Assembly: GCA_027946375.1 (NCBI GenBank)
Contig: JAPEUT010000023.1
Span: 1 to 64,000 of the forward strand
DNA: 64,000 nt
DNA from: Neodidymelliopsis sp. IMI 364377
Taxonomy: Eukaryota; Ascomycota; Dothideomycetes; Pleosporales; Didymellaceae
Direction of reading: 5' to 3'
How positions within the stretch are numbered: the first letter of the stretch is position 1; each line of letters opens with the position of its first letter. The notes under the pieces were generated by a model. The model ran no database searches. It saw only the letters and a list, made by a program, of their open reading frames with translations, and had not been told where the DNA came from. The position numbers and the translations under genes are program-made. Positions 22,543-30,445 of the stretch are shown here, one piece after another.

Positions 22543-24921
22543 ATGATTCGTTCAACGCAAAATGGAGATCGTTACGAGCTTACCAGTCCTACGGCAATGC
22601 CGAAAGCCGGTGGCTTCCTCTGGAACCAAAAAATGATGATCCAAGTAACCTGCCGTGGCTATGCGACCGCTCAATTTATGCAGCCTGAACCAGCGAAGTA
22701 TGTTCATGCGCCCAATCTCGAGGCTAAGACTTTCATGCAGCCGGAGCAGAACTACTATGCGCACCACCCTGGACGATTCGTCTATATCAAAGACGAGGAA
22801 TCAGGAGACATATGGTCCGCACCGTATGAGCCTGTCCGAGCGAAGGCAGACCTTTATGTGTTTTCTGTGGGAAAGAGCGATATCCAGTGGACTGTTGAGA
22901 AAGACGGTATCAAAGTGGAAATGACTCTACTCTTACCAACTCATGATGTTGCGGAGCTTTGGAGTATCAGTGTCACCAACACTTCGGAGCGTGAACGGAA
23001 TATCAGCGTGTATCCTTACTTTCCCTTCGGATATATGTCTTGGATGAATCAAGAGGCGGAGTGGAGTGAAAAAGTGGGTGGTCTCGTGGCAAGCAGTATT
23101 ACGCCGTACCAGAAAGCGGAAGATTACCCAAAGACAAAGTTTTTGAAGGACAAAACGTACTTTATCTGCGAGAGGACACCAGATTCTTGGGAGTCCAGAC
23201 AAGAGGTATTTGAAGGCGAAGGGGGCTTGCACGCACCGGAGGCATTGCAGCAGGCGCAGTTGAGCAACAGTGATTCGAGGTACGAGACTCCGACAGCTGT
23301 GGTGCAGTATCGAGTCCATTTGAAGTCAAAAGAAACAGAGCAGTATCGATTCCTTTTGGGCCCAGCTTTCGATGAAGCGGAAGTCGTTGCCATGCGAGAC
23401 AGGTATCTCAGCAAAAACGGCTTTACACGAACCCGAAAGGAGTACGAAGCGTACATCGAGGCGGGTAGTGGATGTCTTAAGATCGAAACACCAGATAAAG
23501 ACCTTGACAACTTCGTTAACAACTGGTTACCACGACAAGTCTACTACCACGGAGACGTGAACCGACTTACCACGGATCCTCAAACCCGGAATTATCTTCA
23601 GGATAACATGGGAATGAGTTTTATCAAACCCGAAGTCTGTCGTGAAGCGATTCTCACTGCGATTGGTCAACAGGAGGAAAGCGGTGCAATGCCCGATGGC
23701 ATTTTGCTTATAGAGGGCGCGGAGCTGAAGTACATCAACCAGGTCCCACACACGGATCATTGTGTGTGGCTTCCAATCGCACTAGAGATCTATCTCAGCG
23801 AGACGGGAGACTATGCTTTACTTGACAAACAAATTAAGGGCATGCATGGCGACACATATACGGTCTTCGAACGCTTCAGCCGGGCAATGGACTGGCTTCT
23901 CTCTTCCAGCGCAAGAGATGAACGAGGACTGAGCTACATTGCGCAAGGAGATTGGTGCGATCCCATGAATATGGTTGGTCCAAAGGGCGTCGGAGTATCA
24001 GGATGGCTCACAGTCGCTACCGCGTACGCGGTGAACCTTTGGGCTGAGGTTTGCGAGCAAGTCGAGAAACCTGATATTGCAAATAGATTTCAAGCCGGTG
24101 CAAAGGCCGTCAATGAGGCAGCGAACAAGCATCTCTGGGATGGCGATTGGTTTTCTCGAGGCATCACTGACGACGGCGTAACTTTCGGTGTCAAAGACGA
24201 TGAAGAGGGTCGCATCTGGCTCAACCCTCAAGCATGGAGTATCCTAGGCGGCGCAGCTTCATCCCAACAAGTTTCGAAGATCCTTCCACAGATTGACAGC
24301 CAACTCACAACCCCATACGGAGTCCTCATGTTCGCGCCCCCATTCACAGCAATGCGCGAAGACGTAGGTCGGGTAACGCAGAAATACTCCGGTCAAGGTG
24401 AAAATGGAAGCGTGTACAACCACGCTGCATCTTTCTACGCTTGGGCGCTGTATACCATCGACGAGTCTGACCGCGCATATTCTTGCCTACGTGCAATGAT
24501 TGCCGGACCGGACGAAGAAGATTTGCTAGCCAGAGGTCAATTGCCAGTCTTCATACCGAATTACTATCGTGGTGGCTGGGGAATCGAAAAGCTCCAGCGT
24601 ACGGCTGGACGGAGCTCGCAGTTGTTCAACACAGGAACTGTCAGTTGGGCGTATCGCTGTATCGTTGAAGGTCTGTGTGGGCTAAGGGGTGTTAAGGAGG
24701 GATTGAAGATCGATCCGAGATTGCCGAACGATTGGGACGGGCTGACCGCGACGAGGCTGTTCAGAGGTGCTACCTTCGAGGTCAAAATTAGACGCGCTAA
24801 CGTCAAAGCTGTCAAAGTGACTGTTGATGGGTCGAACGAACTAAACGATGCAACTGTCAAAAATGTCGAGGCAGGCAAGACGTACAAGCTTGATGTGCAA
24901 GTTCCTAATAGGAAGGAGTAG
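22543..24921 (+). CDS. GH94 phosphorylase, probable cellobionic acid phosphorylase, 792 aa
   Basis: One exon from the ATG at 22543. Length equals that of the Neurospora crassa cellobionic acid phosphorylase (about 791 aa). The N-terminal beta-sandwich (about 1-270) has the GGFLWN and MQPEQNYYAHHPGRFVYI region. The (alpha/alpha)6 barrel contains PHTDHCVWLPIALEIYLSETGD and the active-site segment GDWCDPMNMVG at 469-479; by position D473 is the probable general acid. The barrel ends with GQGENGSVYNHAASFYAWAL, contributing phosphate and substrate contacts. In fungi that oxidise cellulose ends with LPMOs or cellobiose dehydrogenase, this enzyme splits cellobionic acid with phosphate into glucose-1-phosphate and gluconate. 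There is no signal peptide, so it acts inside the cell and needs an importer. Substrate is inferred from the fungal clade; cellobiose or another disaccharide is possible. Confidence 0.85.
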   Translation: MIRSTQNGDRYELTSPTAMPKAGGFLWNQKMMIQVTCRGYATAQFMQPEPAKYVHAPNLEAKTFMQPEQNYYAHHPGRFVYIKDEESGDIWSAPYEPVRAKADLYVFSVGKSDIQWTVEKDGIKVEMTLLLPTHDVAELWSISVTNTSERERNISVYPYFPFGYMSWMNQEAEWSEKVGGLVASSITPYQKAEDYPKTKFLKDKTYFICERTPDSWESRQEVFEGEGGLHAPEALQQAQLSNSDSRYETPTAVVQYRVHLKSKETEQYRFLLGPAFDEAEVVAMRDRYLSKNGFTRTRKEYEAYIEAGSGCLKIETPDKDLDNFVNNWLPRQVYYHGDVNRLTTDPQTRNYLQDNMGMSFIKPEVCREAILTAIGQQEESGAMPDGILLIEGAELKYINQVPHTDHCVWLPIALEIYLSETGDYALLDKQIKGMHGDTYTVFERFSRAMDWLLSSSARDERGLSYIAQGDWCDPMNMVGPKGVGVSGWLTVATAYAVNLWAEVCEQVEKPDIANRFQAGAKAVNEAANKHLWDGDWFSRGITDDGVTFGVKDDEEGRIWLNPQAWSILGGAASSQQVSKILPQIDSQLTTPYGVLMFAPPFTAMREDVGRVTQKYSGQGENGSVYNHAASFYAWALYTIDESDRAYSCLRAMIAGPDEEDLLARGQLPVFIPNYYRGGWGIEKLQRTAGRSSQLFNTGTVSWAYRCIVEGLCGLRGVKEGLKIDPRLPNDWDGLTATRLFRGATFEVKIRRANVKAVKVTVDGSNELNDATVKNVEAGKTYKLDVQVPNRKE

Positions 24922-24994
24922 AACTAAGTCAGATGTCATATTCACAGTGCTAGAATCAGAGATCAAAAGCTAAGAGGAACCAGTGCAAGCACCT

Positions 24995-25610
24995 TTATCG
25001 CCGTCCCTAAATTACTGTCAGCTGTTGTTTCACTACATTCGTAATACACCAGACTTACCGCGATCCCAAAGTTACTGTATACGATCCTCCACCCATCCTT
25101 AGTCTTCTCCCAAACGTCCTGATGTGTCACATACGCTGTAAACACACCTTCTGTTGTATTTGGAAAATGCGTAGCCTGGAAGTACGTCGAGCTCACTGCC
25201 GTCTTCGACGCACACACGTCAATAATGTGGTTGCCGATCAAATGCTGTGTTCTTGGGTACGCTGTGAGCGATCCTTGCAAAAATGTCGAAATAGCTGGAA
25301 GACCTTCGAAGATGCCACCGAGTCCGGAGAAATTGGCTACAGCTGAGGGGGCGAAGACATGGTCGAGTAAAGGGAAGGCTTTACTATCGAGAACGAGGGC
25401 GTAGAAGTTGATTGTTTGACGAATCGTTTCGATGTCGTCGATTTGAGATGCCTTGATGGGTTTGGGAAGGAAGTATTGCGGTAATGATGCGGGGGCAGGA
25501 GCAGGTAGAATCTGAGGACATGATGCAGGGAGGTCAGGTACCGCGTAGGTGGCGGTGGTCAAACCGGCAAATGCACACGCGAAGATCGAAATTGTACTGG
25601 CAACACGCAT
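24995..25610 (-). CDS. Secreted SnoaL-like (NTF2-fold) protein, 187 aa
   Basis: Exons 25610-25059 and 25006-24995. Residues 1-23 are a signal peptide (MRVASTISIFACAFAGLTTA). A SnoaL/NTF2-like cone fold follows at about 60-187, with DIETIRQTINFYALVLDSKAF, FAPSAVANFSG and the terminal DVWEKTKDGWRIVYSNFGIA. The 52-nt intron (GTAAGT, GCTGAC branch, TTTAG) leaves a 12-nt last exon coding GRR and the stop. If the intron is retained the frame extends 33 residues to about 24963. SnoaL-like proteins include cyclases, isomerases and hydratases, but many fungal secreted ones have no known activity. An upstream ATG at 25652 would bury the signal peptide and is rejected. Confidence 0.75.
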
Positions 25611-27829
25611 CTTGAGACTTTGGTGAGTATGAGATAGTGAGGCTGGTGTCAATGAAAATCTGAGAGGTCTAGAACTACTTGTATGGAATCTGGAGAGATG
25701 CCCAATAGTCCAGGCAAAAGCACCACCTGTCAGGGTTCAAAACGCCATCAATATTTTATGAGGCTGAAACTAGAAAGCCTGACTCCGAGCTAGTCACTCT
25801 CTCTCGTGAATTCTTGAAGTTTATACCTGTAGTGGTGTGCACAGGGGTATGGTGAGCACACATTAGGTTTGGTGTCATGTGTGGCTGCGCAAGCTTCATC
25901 ATAGTGCTGACTGGGGCTGAATCGCTCAATTACCGGTAAGTCATCACACGTGCCTTGCCGACAGTCTAGCATGAAAGCTGACCTTGGTGGAGAATAAGAC
26001 ATGGTGAGTTCGAGGGCTGTGCCTGAAGATCATGTTCTCCGATTAGCGGGTCGTGCTACGTCATCGACTTACGCAAATTATTCGGTATCGTCAAAATCGT
26101 TCTTTAGAACTTCAGATCGCACAATGGCCTCGGCGCGTGGTTTGGGCAATGGCATGTTGCTGTGCAGTCGTAGGCTTGGGTTCTGAGAGGGCGCCTTGCG
26201 AACGAGGTAACGAACGCCACGCGCTCAGACTTAGACAACACGACAGAGCGCACCTACCGACCGGAAGCCATGCGAATCAGCATAATATTATATAGCACAG
26301 ACAACTAGACGTCTCAAAAACCAACTTTACATGCAGTCATTCTCTCACGCATCTGGGAATAGCTCGTCGGAAAGAATATGGCCCATTTGCTCGCACTGGT
26401 GATCATAGTTCGGACCTACGTCTATCGCCAAACGAAGAGGGACGAGTACGAAATCAATCCCTGACCAAGGACCTTCCGACTGGTGGGATGTACGAAAAAA
26501 CTTCAAGCTGTTGTACCTCTTCAACTTCGCCGTCGCTTATAGTACCCGCTGGATGAGGTATTTATCACCTGAGCACCGGCATCTTGGAATGGGGTTTGGT
26601 CGACGAACAGCCGGCTCATGGCATCCATTGGCATTGTCTCGATGATCTACACGAAATGCGAATTTGAGAAAACAAAGAGGAAACCGGTGAACACGTTATC
26701 CGTTGCTAGCCACAGCTCTGTCACCTCCAGCCACTTTGTTTCGCTGCACCGCTAGACGTAGTGTCGGCTCGGTCGGCTTCTCAGTGTTCTCATCGACCTG
26801 AGCAACACCAACGGCGCGGTTCTCTTGTTTGCCGTCTCAACAACTCTGTTCCACAACCACCTGCCCAGCCCCGCTTCTCTGATACGCCGAGTAGGCCTAA
26901 GGCACGTGACTTGCATCATCATCGGTGCTCACTCCACATCTCCTTCTGGTCCACCGGGATTCTGGGGTGACAGACTTTAGTGTCCTGACTAGAAGCTTAA
27001 TCGCTCATCACTCATACGTACATCGGAGCATTCGGCCTCTGGGAATTCTAATTTGAGAACATGCCGTCTCGTCCACTTTTTGCCACGTACGCTAAGTTGA
27101 TCTTGTTCACTGTTGGGTTGTCGACACTGATTATCTTGCTGTAGTATGGTGTCAGTGGAAGGGTGCAGAGCATAGTTGGTCCGCAGTTTGTACCGTGCGC
27201 GAACCCAAAGATTGAACGTCAACCAGAGCTGAACCCGGATAGTATCGAGCGACTGGCGTTAACTGATCCATGCACCTTGTTGGATTTTGAAAAACCTGAT
27301 CGACCGGCTGTTGCGATCCATACTCCGGAGTATTCGCGGTAATGGTAATGTTCCTGTCTATCCGTCTACGTCAAACACCAGGCCAGCCGATGATCGACTA
27401 GCTAACGGCTCTGGCGTCGAAAACTCTGGGGAACATTCGCTTGGTTGGCCAATGCCGATGGATGCTGTTACGTGACTGCGATATTTTCCCTCTTACAGCA
27501 AGCTCCACGTCCCAATACGACGCATGGCGGAGCTTGTTCCCACGTCCAAGCTTCGCCGGTTGACAGCTTCTGAGCTTGCGCTGCTTGATATCATCATTAT
27601 CGATAACGCGGTACCAACGGTGCAGTATTGCAGCCGTCTCAACACCGAGTATGGCCATCGTACTGTGGGCCAATATTGCGGGTCGTAGAGCTGACTTCGA
27701 TGTCATCGATACAAGTGTGTATGCCTTTCTTTCGTCTATAAGAGGCTCACCACTGCTCGACTTTGAAAGGTATCCTCAACTTCATCTTTCCACTCTGCAA
27801 TCATTAAAACCCCCTCAAATCTTTTCAAG
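25611..27829. other. Gene-poor stretch, 2.2 kb, with possible coding relics
   Basis: No complete gene could be built. Three stop-bounded frames look somewhat protein-like on the plus strand: 26378-26463 (hydrophobic, starting MAHLLALVIIV), 26464-26645 in a shifted frame (containing DWWDVRKNFKLLYLFNF), and 26755-26970 (containing NGAVLLFAVSTTLF). A fourth spans 27145-27343. They may be remains of one decayed membrane-protein gene, but this is weak. The right end holds the promoter of the But2 gene. Confidence 0.4.
27737..27742 (+). promoter_or_regulatory. TATA-like box of the But2-domain gene
   Basis: TATAAG at 27737-27742 lies 93 bp upstream of the ATG at 27830, a usual TATA-to-start distance here. 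Confidence 0.5.
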
Positions 27830-29137
27830 ATGAAGTACGCTTTCGCTCAAGTTGCGTTCGGCCTTGGTGCCAACGCTCTCGTTGCCCGCGAGGCTTCCCA
27901 ATGCATTCAGTTGCAGGCTTCCGGTGGTGTATCAGGTGTTCTTGGCCAGCTCAGCGATGGTCAGAACCGTGTTGGAGGAAACGGTCTCCCCACTGGCTGC
28001 TACTGCTTGAGCAACGGTGGTTTCACTGACTCCAACGGCCGTGGCTGCATCCTCACTCCTCCCACAACACAATTCCAGTGCGATGTTGGTGCTAGCCCTA
28101 CTACTGGCTTCGCCACTGGCTCTAATGGTGCTGTCACCCACGACGGCAGCTCCAAATTCTACGCTTGCCCAGCTACCGACAGCGAGTACAACGTCTACAC
28201 CTCACCCGTAGCTGGTCAGGACAAGTGCGTTGAGATTTCTTTGAGCTCTGCCGGATCCTGCGGATCAGGCTCTGCTCAATCGAGCGCACCCGCTGCTTCT
28301 CAGCCTGCGAAGAGCTCTGCTGCTCCTCAGCCGTCCATGCCTGCACAGAGCGCTCCTGCGCCTAAGCCAGCACCTCCCGCTCAGAGCTACCCTGCACAGA
28401 GCCCCCCTGTACAGAGCGCCCCAGCACCTAAGTCATCCGCTGCTGCACCCAAGCCATCTGCGCCTGCTCAGTCCGCACCTGCTCCTAAACCCTCGGCTCC
28501 GGCCCAGTCCGCACCTGCTCCTAAGCCATCTGCACCTGCTCCTAAGCCATCTGCACCTGCTCCTAAGCCATCTGCACCTGCTCCTAAGCCATCTGCACCT
28601 GCTCAGAGCGCACCTGTGCCTGCACCTTCCGCTCCCGCCCAGTCTGGTAACAAGTGCCCGGCTGACCTGAACGGCGCCTACCAATACCCTCATCTCATCA
28701 TTCCTGTCGACTCGCAGCAGTCCTCCAAGGCTTTCGGTACCTCCTACAACGGCAAGGTTGACAGCCACACCTGCTCGATCTTCAACTTTGACATCCCCAC
28801 TTCGTACTCTGGCAAGACTTGTAGCGTTGTATTCCTGTTCCCCGAGCAGAAGGATCTCGAGACCTCGTCTTTCACTGTCTCCGGCTCCGGCAAGGTTGAC
28901 TTCACCAAGTTGGAGGGTCCTGCTAGCCAGCAGACCACCTACGCCAACCAGCCTAGCAAGGAGTCTGACCTGGTCTCCATGTCTGTTGCCCCTGGAAACT
29001 CGTACATGATCACCTCTGGTGACTGTGCTGCTGGCCAGACCGTCAGCTACGAGATTTGCGGCAACGGAGACTTTGCTCTCGACTACTTCCAGGACTACAA
29101 CCCTAGCCCCATTGGCCTGTACGTCCGTTCGTGCTAA
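27830..29137 (+). CDS. Secreted cell-wall protein with But2 C-terminal domain and PSAPAPK repeats, 435 aa
   Basis: A single exon. A short hydrophobic leader (about 1-19) precedes a cysteine-containing N-terminal domain (about 24-142: GVSGVLGQLSDGQNRVG, GCYCLSNGGF, ACPATDSEYNVYT). That type of domain is often seen in fungal wall glycoproteins. Residues about 143-280 are a proline/serine/alanine linker built of PSAPAPK and PSAPAQ units, expected to be heavily O-glycosylated. The C-terminal about 150 residues match the But2 domain (HLIIPVDSQQ, CSIFNFDIP, CSVVFLFPEQ, SYEICGNGDFALDYFQDYN). The family name comes from a fission yeast protein said to bind Uba3, but the secreted fungal members probably act in the wall. 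No GPI site is visible. The linker DNA is a 21-bp tandem repeat. Confidence 0.85.
   Translation: MKYAFAQVAFGLGANALVAREASQCIQLQASGGVSGVLGQLSDGQNRVGGNGLPTGCYCLSNGGFTDSNGRGCILTPPTTQFQCDVGASPTTGFATGSNGAVTHDGSSKFYACPATDSEYNVYTSPVAGQDKCVEISLSSAGSCGSGSAQSSAPAASQPAKSSAAPQPSMPAQSAPAPKPAPPAQSYPAQSPPVQSAPAPKSSAAAPKPSAPAQSAPAPKPSAPAQSAPAPKPSAPAPKPSAPAPKPSAPAPKPSAPAQSAPVPAPSAPAQSGNKCPADLNGAYQYPHLIIPVDSQQSSKAFGTSYNGKVDSHTCSIFNFDIPTSYSGKTCSVVFLFPEQKDLETSSFTVSGSGKVDFTKLEGPASQQTTYANQPSKESDLVSMSVAPGNSYMITSGDCAAGQTVSYEICGNGDFALDYFQDYNPSPIGLYVRSC
28516..28602 (+). repeat. 21-bp tandem repeat encoding PAPKPSA units
   Basis: The unit CCTGCTCCTAAGCCATCTGCA is repeated about four times almost without change, then degenerates on both sides (related copies from about 28440 and to about 28640). 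The near-identity at DNA level indicates recent copy-number change and probable length polymorphism between strains. Confidence 0.85.
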
Positions 29138-29606
29138 ATGCACAATATTTGTTCAAGCAAAAGAACAACAGGCCTTGCCATCATCGACTTCCCTTGAAGC
29201 ATCATGTGCAAGTGCGCCTCGGCAGACCTTTATAGGTACGGATCAGGCTTGAGATATAGTCTGAGTGGATATCTTCGGGCTTCTATGTATCAATTTACGA
29301 AACCACGACCTGTGGTATGACCTTCCTTACGACTTAGATAGATTTCTTCTATAATGAATAATGCACTCCTTTGTATCAAGAAGCGTAGACAGACGGAAGT
29401 GTGAATGATACGAGCAGCAAGCAAGATGTCCCACCAAACATAAAGTAACACTAAAGTCACCCCAACACCCACAGGAGATGGAGAGGATCAAAGGACCTTA
29501 GCCAAATGTTTGTATGGCGTAAATACTTGGAAGATTGACATTTTCAGATGCCAAGGCTTTGCTAAGGATATAAAGATAACGCCGACCACATCTTTCATCA
29601 GACAAA
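29138..29606. other. Intergenic between But2 gene and tRNA-Glu
   Basis: No gene-like frame on either strand; 3' UTR of the But2 gene and the tRNA 5' flank. Confidence 0.5.
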
Positions 29607-29741
29607 TCCGTTATGGTCTAGGTAAGCTCAATCACCACCCACCTCTTCAACAACAATCACTAACAGTCTTCAAGTGGCTAGGATACATCGCTCTCATTAG
29701 CAAGTGCCGATGTGGCCGGGGTTCGATTCCCCGTGACGGAA
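29607..29741 (+). tRNA. tRNA-Glu (CTC) with two introns: 53-nt D-loop insertion and 10-nt anticodon-loop intron
   Basis: Acceptor TCCGTTA (29607-29613) pairs with TGACGGA (29734-29740) with one T-G pair; A29741 is the discriminator. The anticodon stem CATCG/CGATG encloses CTC at 29693-29695. The T-arm CGGGG-TTCGATT-CCCCG (29717-29733) is perfect and includes the B box. A canonical 10-nt intron (29697-29706) follows A37. In addition, 53 nt (29622-29674) interrupt the D-loop between TCTAG and TGGCTAGGA, after about position 15. This insert starts GTAAGC, contains CACTAAC and ends TTCAAG, so it has the donor, branch point and AG of a spliceosomal intron. Deleting both inserts leaves a 72-nt canonical tRNA-Glu with normal D-stem (GTC/GAT) and G18-G19. 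The insert splits the A box. A T5 terminator follows. It could be a functional gene with an unprecedented intron or a disabled copy. Confidence 0.88.
29622..29674 (+). other. Spliceosomal-like insertion in the D-loop of tRNA-Glu
   Basis: GTAAGC at the 5' end, a CACTAAC branch-like motif at 29658-29664, and CAAG at the 3' end. Its 53-nt length is the same as the protein-gene introns in this window. Removal joins TCTAG to TGGC, which is exactly the conserved D-loop. Confidence 0.8.
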
Positions 29742-30445
29742 GCATTCTTTTTGCCTTTTTGCACACCTTCAACAACTGTAGATGACACATCGCAAAGCAA
29801 TCACCATGTTCTTTTTTGTTCCACCTCTGCAAAGGAACAAACCCCGCAAACACCATCAACGACCCACCCTCGCTCCCCATTTCCCCGAACGCCCGCCCCA
29901 ACAATTCCCACCCGTGGCGCAACACGCGACACAATACCTATCGGCAGACGATATCCTGACCTGACACTTCGACCGCTCCGCCGAGCAGACGACGGCGGCC
30001 AGCGACCGCAGCGAGCAGTGCAAGTTGCTCGTTTGGGCAATGTTGGGGTGAGAGTGTCGATGGCTGCCGGGAAATCGGCCGACTGTGCCTTGGGGGTTTC
30101 GGCCGATGAGACCGACGAGTTGCCGGGCGTCGGCGAAACCTCCTTTTTTCCCTTGGTAAGGGGAGGACATTGAGGTTGGTGAATAAAAGTAGGAGAGGGA
30201 GAGGGAGAGGGTGAGGGTGGGAATCAATGTGCGATGTTTGCTTCGATTGTTCGGCATCTTCTCCTTTTGAGACCAGCGTACTCTATGCCGTCTCATTCAT
30301 ACATTGAATCGTACATTGCGGTATGCAAACAAATAGAAGCCGAAAATTACAATACAGAATCCGTGCCGCCTAATCCAACCAGACTAACGCCTCCAACTAT
30401 TTCCTGTGACGGCGAAGACATATCCTACTCGCTTGACCTTCTTTC
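29742..30445. other. Intergenic between tRNA-Glu and the BCS1-like gene
   Basis: A minus-strand frame with ATG at 30170 runs to 29856 (104 codons, cysteine-bearing, no known domain) and a plus-strand frame overlaps it. Neither is supported by splice sites or recognisable features, so no gene is called. A GAGGGA-rich purine run lies at 30190-30215. Confidence 0.4.
29748..29752 (+). terminator. Pol III terminator of tRNA-Glu
   Basis: TTTTT starting 7 bp after the discriminator base; a second T run follows at about 29756-29760. Confidence 0.75.

Noticed and set aside
28433..29143. Long antisense frame opposite the But2 gene
   Set aside because: The repetitive RSRCRWLRS pattern is the reverse complement of the PAPKPSA repeat.
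29712..30173. 153-codon plus-strand frame starting inside tRNA-Glu
   Set aside because: It begins within the tRNA body and is low complexity (T/P/R).
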